Origin: Vesta saturnalis
Taxonomy: Eukaryota > Arthropoda > Insecta > Coleoptera > Lampyridae
Assembly (NCBI GenBank): GCA_036346205.1
Contig: JARFJB010001980.1
Coordinates: 863,100 to 927,099 of the forward strand
Length of the DNA: 64,000 nt
Direction of reading: 5' to 3'
Under the pieces are notes generated by a model, which saw only the letters and a program-made list of their open reading frames with translations, was not told the DNA's origin and made no database searches. Both the position numbers and the translations under genes were made by a program. Of the stretch, positions 11,041-23,605 are shown piece after piece; positions within the stretch are counted from its first letter, which is position 1, and every line of letters begins with the position of its first letter.

Positions 11041-12959
11041 AAATTTCTTTTAAAGTGACCTATTACCAAAAAAAATATAAGTAAAGCAGACGCTTAATCG
11101 AGCTTAGTAAAATTTCAATTATATCAACCAGATCAGAATGAGTAATTATCTTTCAATTTATTACGTTAAGGCTTGAATTACATAATAAAGCAACAACACA
11201 AAATGATCATGGTGAAGTTATGTTAATCTACAATTTCTGTAAATCACTCACTGAATTCCATCTAATTCTTAAATTCTGAATTACGTAGTAATGCGAACGT
11301 TGTGCGAAAAGATTAAGGTTACAAATGTATACAATAAAAAAAATAACGATCATTTAACAAACACTATGCATATATTGAAATTTAATGAAAATTAAATTAA
11401 ACAATTGGTATTTTGTGTACAACACATTGAACATAATTTGTATCGTTAAATTTCTAAAAAAACTGATGTAAATTTAGTCTTGCAAGCTCAAATACGCCAA
11501 ATTTATATACTTTGGACTTTTAAATAAATAACACAAAAAAAAATAAATCGTAACAATCATAATTTCATTCAACACATAAATTTGACAATCGGTAATATGT
11601 AATTTTAGCTACCGAAATCAAAATAAAATACAGACAAACACCATCTGAATTAATATCTAAACGTCACTAAAATACACAACGACACGGCGATGGACCTTTT
11701 GATATTTAATTGACGAAACCAATGATTCATTTAATTGATCTTTACGCAAACTTCATTAGCGGCAAATTCTAAACCAGAAACCATACTCTGCGACCAGTTC
11801 ATCTGGTTGACGATAATATATACACACATAACTTTATTTACTTAAAACTTATTAAAGAGACACTATATGCAGCGAATTTGTTCTTTACCATGGCCAGCTA
11901 TGTTCTCGAAACTAACATTATAACTAGACTCTCTTTACGAATAATTCGTCAGAATGGCGATATTCATCCAAGAGAAACGAGGTTCGCACTACCAGTAAAC
12001 ACAAACCACATTCTTTGAACTGGAAACTCTCAATCACTGACAACGGTATATGATACGATATTATTTTACCGAGATGAGTCTAAACACTATCCCCCATGAA
12101 GCGTTAACGTAGATGCTAGCCCAACGAAACCTCTTTCACCACGGTACCCACGTAAGAAGATTCCATATACCACCAATACACCTATTTCGAATACGCGACT
12201 GCGCCGCGATAACGGAAGTCTACATCGCTGCCTCTCTAACCCTAGACTGACCGTAGAAACCACCAATGTCCCCTTTCCTCTTACCTCATCATCCCGAGCG
12301 TCACCCGCAGTTATCCAAAACCAAAACATGCAAGCTATAAGTTTCACACGACGAAAACATACTACTTCCAAGAACTGATAAGCGCACCGCTTGATTAAAA
12401 CGGAACCTAGTTGAGCAACCAAACTTTAAGGAATTTATAAAGAACACAATTAATCAAATCGATTAGGTAAACTTTTAAAAAGAATTGCGACACCATCTTG
12501 ACTACGCGCGTAAAATCAAATTTATATCCACCTCTTATACTTATCAAATTACGATAACAGATTGAAGAAAGAAATGAAGTCACTGACGGTTCCTAATATA
12601 CGTCCGATTTTAATTAAACAAGCTATATTCGACAATACTTAAAATAACCAGAAACATAATTCAAAAACTTCAATTCATTAAGGCAATTAAACCGAAACAA
12701 AGACATCTATCTGATCGTCCCAAAATTAGAATTCTAAATGTTAATTTTCAATAAAAACCAACTCTCTTCAGATACTAAAAAATTTGACTTAAATGAAAGT
12801 TTCAAAAATGTATACCCTTTTATATCTAAATTTAGATACCTCATTCCAAATACTTTAACGATTGCAAAAAAAAAACTTATAACCAATTGCACCTCTCAAT
12901 ACGAAACAAAATATGTAACATTTTTAAGTTCTAAAGTTCTAAAAAAACGAGACCGGGTG
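11041..12959. other. Non-coding AT-rich DNA
   Basis: No recognisable gene or element. Two unassigned reading frames exist: 12087-12422 on the minus strand (111 codons, in a locally more GC-rich patch) and 12738-12998 on the plus strand (86 codons, Lys-rich). Neither resembles a family I know, and both are probably chance. Confidence 0.4.
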
Positions 12960-14056
12960 TTGCTTAAAATTCACACACAGCGTGAGACTGCAGTTTGACT
13001 TGTTTCCAAATGATGAGTTGCTGAAGAAGAGCTTAGGTTCTATTCAAAAATCGCCAATTCATGCTATTGAGAGCTGATAATTTACGATTAGTTTGGTCGA
13101 TGTAAGTATTTGGACAATTATCACATGGTATTTCATGCACTCCTGACTTTCACCGGTAATTTGGACTTAAGGGATTCGTATTAATTCGTGTAAAATCTTG
13201 TATGGTTTGCTGACTGTTCGAAAATAAGATTTAGGAAAATGTTTGCAATTCTATCTGTAACACCTTTGATGTAAGGCAATATAAGGTGTCTTCTAGTATA
13301 TGTGTTACTCCTTGCAGGTGTAGGTTGTAAACTGGAATTTTAATCTTTTTTTTTAATTTATTAATTTTACAACTTTGTATAACCCTTCTGTATTAAAATT
13401 TTGGTAATTTTGGTAATTTATTTGAGTCGATGTTGGTTATTTAAGTGGAGTGACCGATAAAGTAATGATTTTATAACAGCTTGTAATTGAGCGATTGTGA
13501 GAATCAGCATGTAGATGTCGTCCAGTATTGGTAGGTTCTCTACATAGATTGCATTTAAATTTGTCATTAGGAAGTTTTATAATTAAAGTCCCCAAAAATT
13601 CTATAGGACTATTTGCTTCAATTTCTGTTGTAAAAGAGATGATCCCATATTTGTTTATAGAATTTTCCATTATATATAAAATATGTGGATTTCATGCAAT
13701 AAGTTATTAACTTGATAAATTATTCGTTTATTGAGTGTTTGGGGTTTAAAATGTGGATTGTGCCTTCTACTAAAGCTTTGGTGGATAGTGATAAACATCA
13801 AAACTAGGCTAAAATACATTTTTTTTCCAAATTAAGTTTTTAGTTTTTTTAAAAAATCTAAAGAGTCCTTAACATATGATTTTGCTTTTTGACAGGTAGT
13901 TTGAAGGATTTACGATAACAATTTTGCAAGATTGTGGGTCGGAGGGTTACACGCACTAACAATGGGACGTAAAGGCCAGTCAATTCCTTTGTGAATTTTT
14001 GGAAGATCATACATTTTGGGAATTCGGGGACTATTAGTGCGCATAATTCTCCGACC
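12960..14056 (-). pseudogene. Penelope-like element remnant 1 (RT plus GIY-YIG)
   Basis: Read from 14056 downward. KMYDLPKIHKG and PLRPIVSACNPPTHNLAKLL (about 14020-13920) are the conserved reverse-transcriptase block of Penelope-like elements. YFIYNGKFYKQIW (about 13680) and EIEANSPIEFLGTL (about 13620) are later RT/thumb motifs. LPYIKGVTDRIA (about 13270) is the linker, and VHEIPCDNCPNTYIDQTNR (about 13140-13080) is the GIY-YIG endonuclease start, with Gly changed to Asp in the second motif. The YVDD catalytic block is missing, probably deleted. Stops and frame changes throughout. A second fragment of the same family begins within 50 bp on the other strand. Confidence 0.75.
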
Positions 14057-14580
14057 CACAATGTTGCAAGGTCTAATGCAGAAACTAAACGACACCTTAA
14101 ATTGCCTTACATCCAAAGTGTTACAGATAGAATTGCCAAACAATTTCTTAAATCTCACTTTCGAACAGTCTTCGAACTATACAAAATTTTACATGAATTA
14201 ATACGAAACCCAAAAGACAAAACTACCGATGCAAGTCAAGATGTGTATGAAATATCATGTGATAATTGTACAAATACTTACATAGGCCAAACTAATCGCA
14301 AATTATCAGTAAGATCTTAAGAACGTAAATTGGTAATTTCTCAGCTCTTCGTTAGCAGCACACCAATTGGAAACCGGTCATACTATACATACCAACAACA
14401 TTCCATTACTAGCGTCAAATTACAGTTTACGAGGAAAAATTATTAGGAAGCTATCGAAATTGAAAGACGTGCACATGCTTACAATAAAATTCCTGTGACT
14501 ACTCAAGATAATAATCAAAATGCTGATAAAGGACCCACCACACGCAGTCGAACACACAAAATAAGAGAATAGTTACCTCA
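14016..14580 (+). pseudogene. Penelope-like element remnant 2 (linker plus GIY-YIG)
   Basis: The plus frame reads ISAHNSPTHNVA (remnant of the PLE block after the LPKIHK motif), then LKLPYIQSVTDRIAKQ. VYEISCDNCTNTYIGQTNR (about 14240-14300) follows, a well-preserved GIY-YIG start. Beyond a stop at 14320 the sequence still gives EAIEIERRAHAYNKI near 14450-14490, the usual PLE C-terminus. Most of the RT is deleted between THNVA and the linker. It is clearly the same family as the minus-strand remnant next to it, so the two form an inverted pair. The tail near 14740 contains CCTCGAAACGTT, resembling PLE 3' ends. Confidence 0.78.
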
Positions 14581-14800
14581 AACTGATCCAAATTTGAGGA
14601 AATTTAAGTTTTTCCTTTCTGGATTTATTCAGACATTAGACAAATTTCCATCATAGCTATTAATCAATATTATTATAAATTAGTTACCTCGTTTCACGTT
14701 TCTGCATTTATATCATTCTTGACAAAAGGAACATAGTACATCCTCGAAACGTTGAATTGTACTTATAATTTAAATGTTAATACACGCAATACTCCAAAAA

Positions 14801-15240
<440 letters not shown>

Positions 15241-16064
15241 TCTATCAGTATATGGGAAAACATTGTTTACGAAAGTAAAGATTGATCATTATGGAATATA
15301 CATGTTTAACGCTGCCCCAAGGGGGTTTACACTTTTTGCATAAACGTAAAAAATCCGCAATTTTTCTTTTTGTTTAAATTGTTTTTTTTTCTTTATATAA
15401 AAATTGGGCAGTTTACGAAAGTGGCTTTATGAATTAGATATTCTGAACACTATATATTTTCCTAAAAATATTTATGCTTAATACTGCGTCAAGGTGATTA
15501 AAACTTTGACAAAATGTAAAAATCATTAATTTTCTTCCTTGCTAGAATTATTAAAATCACACTTAAAAATCATTGTTCTTTACAGAATTGACTTAATTAC
15601 ACTGAATTACATAGCTACATACTCCCTGGGTATCGAGCGATGCAGCCGCATTGTCTTCACCTTGGCAATATTATTATTATTATTACCTATTGTTTGACTT
15701 TGACTTATAAATTGAACTCAACGCATTATTTACTAATCCTAAATACGGAGGGTCAGTTCCCTATATAATGTGGTTGTTTGTAATATGTCAATTCTAACTG
15801 CTTCCTTAAATTATGGTTACTATTATAAAATTTATTTACAATTGTTGAAATAATAATCTTGATTCTGCGTAAAATTCAATGCATTGTCTTATTTAACATA
15901 AATATGAACTTCTAGTGTGTTTTACTTTTGTAAAACCTGCATATCAACTTATTCATGCAATTAATTGAACATGTTGCTATTAAATTAAAAAAACGTAGTG
16001 ACTTATGCTATGCCCGTTGTTTGATATTATTTGACAGTTGTTCATACATTGCAGCTAATTATCT
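15241..16064. other. Non-coding, possible 5' part of mariner relic
   Basis: Two diverged copies of a block containing CTG(C)..CAAGG.G.TT.ACA occur at about 15309 and 15480. They may be part of the terminal region of the mariner relic that follows. There is no coding sequence. Confidence 0.35.
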
Positions 16065-16585
16065 TAGAATTACCTACGTATTTTTCAAATGAAGAAAAAA
16101 CAGATATGGTTGTTTTCATACGCAAAATGCAACAGAAACCCTGTTGTTCCAAGAAATAGTTATGCTGAAATGTTTCCAGGTCGGACAATACCTAGCATGA
16201 GGTTATTTAAAAAATTGGAAAGAACTTACGAGCATTTCAAAAGAAACATTTCAGAAGCAAACATATTAATCGACCACGAGATGTAAAGTAATCAACGTTT
16301 CGGGCCAGTACTATAAGTACAGAGAATTTTGAAATAAATTTGTAACCATTCTTTGTTCTCTTTTAAGATTAATTCATTACACAAATGGAATATATGGCGG
16401 ATGTTCCATTCGGAAAGCTTCTAACGAGTTTGGATTGCCAGTAAGAGAATTTAACCCAGATATGCCCATACGCTTACGCGAGGTATTTATAAATTGTTTT
16501 TTAAAACCGCAGTTGTTTAGAGTACAAATAAACACAATTTATCTGAAAAAATAAATTTTATTGAAAATAATACAAAATTGAAGCC

Positions 16586-16601
16586 GTACTACATCTAGTA
16601 C
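16586..16601. promoter_or_regulatory. Subterminal palindrome, piggyBac-2 3' end
   Basis: GTACTACATCTAGTAC, one mismatch from a perfect palindrome, starting 131 bp inside the 3' end. Candidate transposase-binding site (inference). Confidence 0.55.
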
Positions 16602-16643
16602 CGTGGGCAAATGTATGGCAACTATCCTTTGTTATTAAAGAAT

Positions 16644-18450
16644 TTAACATTTTGTGTGGTAGGACAAAAAACACTTTACATGCAGTCTTTGTTACACTTC
16701 GTACACCTAGTTGTGGTTCTCTCATGACAATGCGCGCAACGGGTTTGCTTATCTTGAAGTATTACTAAATGATCTAAACGATCAAAGCGAATATCGATGC
16801 CTTCATTACGTGACATGTGACCTTTTGAAGAGTTTTGTTTTTTGTTTTGCACTAATAGCGTAGTCGCAATTTGTCTTCTAAATTTTAATTGATCTAATTC
16901 TCCCCCCCTTTTGCCTATGTAACTGCCAAGAGTTGTGTACTGCCATATCGATGCAGTGTGATATGAGTGAAAAATACCACTTTTTACCTCTGATCGATAT
17001 TCTATAAAGACTTATGTTTTGGTCACTCCTGTCAACACCTCCCATATTGGCATTATATAAGTTAATCAAATGCGGCTGGGATACCTAAAACATTTTGAAA
17101 ATTACAAGATCTATGGGCAGAATGGTAATCGATTGGACTTACCTGTATGGATTTCTTTTCTTTTTGAGAAAATCTCTTGACAGCGTGGATTGAATTAATT
17201 CCTGCTGCATTTGAACATAAAGTAACAATACTATTATCGTGCCATTTCACGGAAATTATGTTACTATCTTCAATTTTTTTATAGTCGAAACATCCTCTCG
17301 CATCATTTTTCATTTGCTTGGAAGTCTTTAGAGGGCTGCTAGGTATGCGATTTTCCCGAATAGTACCTCTAGCTTTGAAGTTCTTCTTGGAAAGCAGTTC
17401 CAGCAAAGGTAAAGTAGAAAAAAAGTTATCAAAAAATAAATGCATATACTGCTTATTTGGCCACCTTTTTCTCAAAACATCTGCGTATTCCAGAACTACA
17501 GATGGTCCAACTCCATAACTAGCATACTGAACGCTAATATTTGTAGCTGCACCTTGGTAGGGCTCGAACCAATTAACATAGCCCAATCGTGTTGCCCCTA
17601 CCCACAATTTATAGCCATATCGAATAGGCTTCCCATAAATAAATTGTTTGCAACCATGGCGACCAAAGTATGGAACCATGGCTTCATCAACGCAATGCAT
17701 TTCCTCGCATTTGCTATATTCTAAGAATTTTTTATTTAGGTGTATAAATAAAGGCCTAACTTTAGCATATTTGTCAGTCGCATCTATTGTATTATTATCT
17801 GCTATATGAAGATGAGACAGAATAAATTCGAATTTGTTTCTCGATATTGCCTCGGATACCAATACATTATGAGAGTCTCTCTCGTATTCCCAAAACATTC
17901 GTCGCCTAGGTATCTGTATATACCCACTCAGTAATAATACGCCAATGAACGCTTTCAATTCCGACTTTTCTATCAACACATTCTGGTTTCTTTGTTGTGC
18001 ATATCGATTCGTCTCTGTTACAATTGTCTCTAATATTTCTTCGTCAAAAAATTTAAAAAATAAATCCGCAGGGTTTTCGAGAATGGCTTGTGCTATATCT
18101 GTATCATCAAAAATATTGTTGTCAAGTGGCAAGTCATTGTCTTCCCATTTATAAATTCTTTTTATTTTTTTGGGTTTAGTTACTTTAGTTCGTAATCGAC
18201 ATTTCAAAACTGAAAGAGGCATTTCATCTTCAGATGAGAAGCTAGAGTCACTCAAATTGTTTTCATTGTCTGATATATTCCATAAATTAATTTCTACCGG
18301 TGCTCGAAGTTGCGACCCAGGTAAATTATTTAGATTGACAAAATCTTCCGCGCCAGAATCTTCGTCGGATTCACTTCCACAAGCATTTTCTGGCGGAAAA
18401 AGGGTTATGCAATCCACATTCTCTACTACATCTTCATCGTCTTCCAACAT
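16644..18450 (-). pseudogene. piggyBac transposase, nearly intact, two frameshifts near the C-terminus
   Basis: A 462-codon frame starts at 18450 with MLEDDEDVVENVD and an acidic N-terminal region of about 100 residues. The DDD core follows: CVDEAMVPYFGRHG near residue 258 (first Asp) and HLFFDNFFSTLPLL near residue 343 (second Asp). A frame break at about 17065 moves to a second frame (17069-16878) with NANMGGVDRSDQN (third Asp) and RGKKWYF. A further break near 16878 leads to a Cys/His-rich C-terminus (RCTKCN, CFLSYHTKC) ending at about 16644. All three catalytic residues survive and divergence is low, so this is the youngest-looking transposase in the window, apart from its indels. Confidence 0.9.
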
Positions 18451-18515
18451 TACTAATGCCTCATTCAGAGAAAATCCCCTAAAACAATAATGAAGTGACT
18501 GTATAAGTGCCCACC

Positions 18516-18531
18516 GTACTACCTACAGTAC
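18516..18531. promoter_or_regulatory. Internal palindrome upstream of piggyBac-2 transposase
   Basis: GTACTACCTACAGTAC, an imperfect copy of the terminal palindrome, 65 bp upstream of the transposase ATG and 365 bp from the 5' end. Confidence 0.5.
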
Positions 18532-18864
18532 ATTAAAATATAAAGGTTATAAAAGTTACTCTAAAATAATTTTGTGAAATTTTTTTTCATTACGCGAATC
18601 TTACATGTTTTGTATATATTATATGATATATAACTAAAATTTTAATTAATTTAAAATTAGCAAAAAAACCTTACCTTGAAAAACGTATTCCATAATCTGC
18701 CATTGTCACAGTTTAACAAATTTCAGCCGCTAATAATAATCAGTATGCAGTTACGAACGATAACTTTTACATCCACTCACATGCACTGCAGCTTACTAAA
18801 TAACCTCAAGCAGTATAGAACGTATTGGGTTGCAGGTTTAAACAGGATTGAACAAGTTGTAAGT

Positions 18865-18880
18865 GTACTACATGTAGTAC
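18865..18880. promoter_or_regulatory. Subterminal palindrome, piggyBac-2 5' end
   Basis: GTACTACATGTAGTAC, perfectly self-complementary, 16 bp from the 5' end of the element. Confidence 0.6.
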
Positions 18881-19310
18881 GGTGGGCATATCTGGGTTAA
18901 GAAAGAAATAAATATAATCCATACAAAGTTAAAAAAGTCCACCATTTATACCCACGTGATTACCTAAGAAGAAAAGGATTTCAGATTTAAACAACCACCT
19001 TCATAGAGAAACAAACCAGTCAAGAAAGATTTGGTATTAATGTGTGATGGAAAAATAATTGGTCTTCATTATATGATTACAATCTAAAAAGTCAACACTA
19101 CTTGAATTTTTTAGAGACAACATTTCAGGATTATCTAGATGTACTCGTATAAATATGATGTATTATCAGCAAGATGGGACTATTCAACATAACGCCGCTA
19201 TTGTTAGAGATTGTTTAAACAAAAATAATTGTTATAAATTTTATTTAAGTAGATGTGGGCTGACTACTAGAAAGAATGAAAGTCAATTTGAACATTTGAT
19301 ATAACTGTTG

Positions 19311-19731
19311 ATTGTTGATTGATATTAGTGTATAATTCAGTTGTTTCTACAAATTTAAAATAACATTTTCTCATAACTTTTATTGATCATGGTTATTTGT
19401 TAGACAAACCGTCGCAAAATGGTCAATTGTGCTACAGAGTTGTATTAGGCTTTACAAATCCTGTAAAAAAAATTTATAAAAAATACAGGCCCGTATTTGA
19501 AAAAAAAGTTGATGATATCCTCAAAGGCATGAAACATCGCAGAGATTCTTGGTTCTTCTTGAGATAGCAAATGTTGAATCCATTAAAATTTTCCTGTATC
19601 ATTGTTTGATATTTTCAAAAATAAACTTACTACTGGCAAAAATCGAAACTGAACTTTTTGGTTTTTCTCGTATAACTCTCAAACTGAAAAACGTTTAAAG
19701 CATGTTTTGATACAGGTGGATTGGTTCCCTA

Positions 19732-19735
<4 letters not shown>
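19311..19735. other. Probable 3' part of mariner relic, degraded
   Basis: No ORF. The sequence continues from the transposase relic to a (TA)n array and may include its eroded terminal region. I see no matching inverted copy. Confidence 0.35.

Positions 19736-19819
<84 letters not shown>
19736..19819. repeat. (TA)n microsatellite, ~84 bp
   Basis: Pure TA dinucleotides between the mariner relic and unassigned DNA. Confidence 0.95.
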
Positions 19820-19821
<2 letters not shown>

Positions 19822-20462
19822 TGTCCAGAAAATAGTTGAAAAGCCACACATGGCGCTTTTCCTTAGACTATTTTGAGTAAAAAACCCAAATACAAAAATA
19901 CTCTAAACCACTCCGTGGAGACACACAAGGTGGTTAAAGTTGGAAGTTGTGGGTCACAAATATACATATATTATTTCCATTATATCTTTTTTGGCAATTG
20001 CGTTTAACATTTTAAAATTTTTGCAGTCGTCTTTCCTTCAATTTTCATTGCACTCCAGTAACTAACGTTTTAAATATTTACAAAAGTGCATATTTTTTAA
20101 ATTAGGGCGTTAGTCAATACTGAAAATTTCAACAGTTTTAACAATTATGATATGAAACGCGAATTGTCAGATTTTCAGTGTCATCAGTACCGTACTGGTT
20201 TGCTCATGGTGATTATCGCTTGTATGTTCTTTTTTTCGTTTCTTTATTAGACAAGCTTTTCGTTGAAGTGAACAACAGAATTCAGTACAACTGAGTATGC
20301 TGATATGTATTTTGTGTTTGGCTTGTGTGATGGAAATGCTAATGAAAAGGAGAGGACAGGGAGTACGGTATAAGATTTCCAAATCAGAGCCAGCCATGTC
20401 ATAATACCATCAGTACAGCGCTGTATTTTAATAATTAATATTGTCAATTTGACATGCCGATT

Positions 20463-20526
<64 letters not shown>

Positions 20527-20878
20527 CAAGCCATAATTATAGATTGCAGATGTTCTGTAATGCCAGTGACCACCATGGTTTTGCATATTGTTGTTGTATC
20601 AACGGTGATGAATAGTTGTGAGTTGTTATTGGTTGGGTAAATGTACCTTGTAGTCGGGAGTCGTGATGGCTTGCCCAAGCGAATCTGCAAAAACAAAGAC
20701 ACAAGAATTAGTTAGATGCATAGTAAGTCTTACTGTGATAACTAGGATGCTACAATACGGTAGTCGTGATAGTATTCCAAACCGTGCAGCGCTGTTGGGG
20801 AAACAAAACGGTTAAACAGAACATATCAGAATCGATACTATATACTTAACTTTGGGCTCCAATCTTCGTGTCGCACTT
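19820..20878. other. Unassigned DNA with a (TA)n array
   Basis: No recognisable gene. A second pure (TA)n tract of about 57 bp lies at 20469-20525. The reading frames here are short, and one of them is created by the microsatellite. Confidence 0.45.
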
Positions 20879-21710
20879 TTATGCTTATCTGAAAAAGGCA
20901 ACCACCTCTTGACCGTGCGCATGGATCACTCTCCACAGGTCAGTTGCATTTCTGGCCTGAGCGAGTGCCACTGCCACCTTGCCGATTATGTGAAAAGCCT
21001 TTTCCATACAGAGACCTAGGGAGCTCAATACGGCGACAAATCCTAAAGGTGGTTGGGGTGACTGGGGCCGTTTTCAACGATTCTACGCTACTCAACTTCG
21101 CCTGCCGCGGCTCTGGTGTAACTGATGCAGGTCGGGGTTGAAGAAGGCGCCGCAGTCGGCGGTGGAGCTTCCGAGAACTTCGGGTATCCCATGTGGCTAG
21201 TGAGGTGCTCCCCATCCGGCGCGGTTGGTTCTAGGCTTCGTGCATTAGCTGGAGTGGTGACCTTTGACGCACTTGACAGAGGGTGCAAATCAACTACGGC
21301 GGCACGGAGACGCGCAACGTAGGCTACCTCCCTGATATTCTTGTGGTGCTTTTCTGTCGGTAAGTGTACCAGTTCGAGGCGGATCGGTCGTCCTCGTTGA
21401 TTCATTATGAAGCAAAAGATAACATTAATGATTTGTAGTGTCAACTCTGAAACTTCAGAAGGTACCAAGGACAGGACATGTATTACTACATCAGGTAGGC
21501 GCTCGTTCTCTGACTAATAGGTGTGATACGGAGTAAGGTAAAACGACAGGTCGATCATCGACGGTATCGAGTTCTGCGGAGTTGACAGCGATGGGTGATT
21601 GGGTCCATGGTGGTAGCCGCGCAAGCACTCCTCTCTGTTGTACGGCTCGCCCATCGTAAAAACGACGTTAACGCTTTTTTTTGAGATTGACAAGTTGCCT
21701 TTCGCCAATT
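20879..21710. other. GC-richer unassigned segment
   Basis: Base composition rises clearly above the surroundings and several overlapping frames of 60-126 codons stay open on both strands. One plus-strand frame (20944-21141) has PPCRLCEKPFPYR, a CxxC start reminiscent of zinc-finger-associated domains, but the second Cys pair is not convincing. The minus-strand frames (21468-21088, 21215-20940) are rich in Pro, Arg and Ser. It may be a fragment of a foreign or coding-derived element, or a degenerated exon. I cannot assign a function. Confidence 0.3.
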
Positions 21711-22059
21711 CGATATGTAAGCCTCGTGTTACTTATGGTAGCGCATCTTTTGATTTTATGCATGCCGTGGACGGTTATAACTTCTGCTTGTGATCAAAGT
21801 ATCTCTAATTGCTCCAATGTAAGTGAGGATAAACAAAGAACTAAAAATTCTCTAACGGTTTTTGTAATAACAGCAGGGGCAATAAAATTTAATGGACTCT
21901 AATAATTATAGAAAATGATAAACATATAAATATTTAGTGTAAAGGTTTTCAATTCGATACACCTTACCAACGGATCAAACTTTATCTGGATGAGGTCAAT
22001 AAAAGTTACGCTTTACAGAAAAGAACAAATCACAAAAATTTGGCTTCAACCAAAACTTT

Positions 22060-22270
22060 TCTTTTCATTCGATGTCTTCATTATTTAAGAATTTCGTATG
22101 CAACCTACCATGCGAATGCGGCAGAGCATACATAGGAGAGAGCATTAGACCTCTCAAACTGAAAACCCAGGAACATAAGAACAACATCCGCTAGGGCGAA
22201 ACAGATAGTGGCAAAGGACAAAAACACAACTCGCTAAAAATCAAAAACTGTGGCAATAGGCCGATCAACT
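22060..22270 (+). pseudogene. Penelope-like element remnant 3 (GIY-YIG only)
   Basis: The plus frame gives NLPCECGRAYIGESIRPLKL (about 22098-22157), the CxC-containing GIY-YIG motif pair of a Penelope-like endonuclease, followed by EHKNN, a stop and a degraded tail. No RT part is present upstream. The CECG form differs from the CDNC/CETC form of remnants 1, 2 and 4, so this is a different PLE lineage. Confidence 0.65.
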
Positions 22271-23179
22271 CAACTAATTTATTAATTCTGTATGGCATCA
22301 CAGTTCAAAACTATATACTGAAATTAAAGTGTCAACCAAATTTATGTTTAGATTATGCATAATGAAATAATTAAGTGATGTCTATTTGTGTATGATGAAG
22401 TCATATAAATCATGCGTTGATGTTAGTACGTTTCAATGGAAAAAAATTAAGGTTAGCATACAGGGTATTTGGTACATAGATAGAAAGTTGTAAAGGGGAT
22501 GTAGGTGAGGCCATTTCGAACCTATATGACCATATTTACCACTATACAAAGTATTGTGGACTTTAGGTTATTGACAAGTTTGTGTTTTTGAAGAAAATTC
22601 ATGTTTTTTAGCGCTTAAACTAAGAACTAAGGAAAATGGCGTGATATTTTTTAACAATTTAACTTTGGTTTGTTGACCTACAATCAAAAAAAGGTTGTTA
22701 ACCTAAAATTTCCCTACACGATTTTGCACAACAGAAATACCGATGCTTCAACCAAAACTTAGCTAAATAATCAACAAGCCATTTCAATATTTACAGTTAT
22801 TTATTTCGAATTTTTTTTATAGAAATATCCGTTCAAATAGTTTTGAAAATATCTCTATTTTATGTTCTTTCGAATCATATGTCAAAAGCATAAAATAATT
22901 ACAATTATTATTATGAACAAACAAAAAATATAATATTGCATAGGAGTACAATTTATTACAAAATGAACTAGCCCTGTCAGTTAGAACTATACATATTATT
23001 ATTTATGTTGAAGTGATATCTAACATTCTCATACGTGGGTTTACGCCAGTATACAATTAACTCGTATCCCAAAAGGCAAGTAGGCCTTGATAACAAATTA
23101 ACCAGTTTAACAGTTTAATCATTGAAACTGTTTTGTCACTATTTGAATTTCTTGTAACCTTGAGCCGACGGTAATGCAG

Positions 23180-23418
23180 CAGCTGCTCAGCATCTGTACC
23201 GAGATCGATTTCCTGCTAGAAGAACTCCTAATGTACAATTTTCATAAACACATATCGTCGTTTAAGTGAAGCTGGGAACCTTAGAAATTATCTAGAATGG
23301 GCGCAGATTGTTCGTTATGGTCCTGAAGTGAATGAACAAATTTTGGGGGCCTTTAGAGCTGATCCTACCACAGGCATAAGAAAAGTAGCTGTAGAATGTA
23401 ATGTATCGATATGGAAAG
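23180..23418 (+). pseudogene. mariner-like transposase N-terminal relic
   Basis: Shifting plus frames give HLYRDRFPARRTPN, then RRLSEAGNLRN, and finally QILGAFRADPTTGIRKVAVE and CNVSIWKV. This is the tandem helix-turn-helix region of insect mariner-like transposases. It is cut exactly where LINE copy A begins with its poly(A) tract. The catalytic core could not be traced further downstream. Confidence 0.65.
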
Positions 23419-23605
23419 TTTTTTTTTTTTTATGATTGTGGACCTGAACAGGCTAAATAAGGCCTATCGTGCTAAAGCACTCAGGAACACTTAGGAGGAT
23501 GGATAGAGGGATAATGAATTGCCGATAGATGCCTATGAACAGCTACCTTACATTTTCTCATATCATAAGTGGAGATTTGTACCGCATACTAATGCATACT
23601 AATAC
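23419..23605 (-). mobile_element. LINE copy A, 3' fragment with internal deletion
   Basis: The copy starts with a 13-T run (poly(A) on the minus strand) followed by the same 3' end as LINE copies B and C (ATGATTGTGGACCTGAA at the junction). It matches copy B to about 23582. It then jumps over roughly 110 bp at an AAGTG-like micro-homology and continues only to about 23605. This is a severely 5'-truncated insertion plus a later or concurrent deletion. Confidence 0.8.

Larger units (their letters stand above)
16455..18896 (-). mobile_element. piggyBac-2, full-length element with TTAA duplication
   Basis: TTAA is present at 16451-16454 and 18897-18900. The plus-strand left end CCCAGATATGCCCA and the right end TGGGCATATCTGGG are inverted copies. 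Length is 2,442 bp. The transposase reads on the minus strand, so the 5' end is at 18896. Three copies of a 16-bp palindrome (two slightly imperfect) lie at the same relative places as in piggyBac-1, although the palindrome sequence differs. The element is inserted in the mariner relic, so it is the younger of the two. Confidence 0.94.
16065..19310 (+). pseudogene. mariner-like transposase relic split by piggyBac-2
   Basis: The left part (16065-16450) reads FSNEEKTDMV in one frame, then YAKCNRNPVVPRNSYAEMFP in another, then FKKLERTYEHFKRN and SIRKASNEFGLPV. Together these are the paired helix-turn-helix DNA-binding region of insect mariner-like transposases. After the 2.4-kb piggyBac insertion the right part resumes at about 18901. 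It gives HREN/HRETNQ, YYQQDGTIQHNAAIVRDCL (second catalytic Asp, about 19160) and DCLNKNNCYKFYLS. Frameshifts and stops occur on both sides. No intact TIR pair was found. Confidence 0.7.

Noticed and set aside
12087..12422. 111-codon minus-strand frame as a host gene
   Set aside because: No recognisable domain, no supporting context, and similar-length frames arise by chance.
17318..18490. Plus-strand frames over piggyBac-2
   Set aside because: They are shadows of the 462-codon transposase frame on the minus strand.
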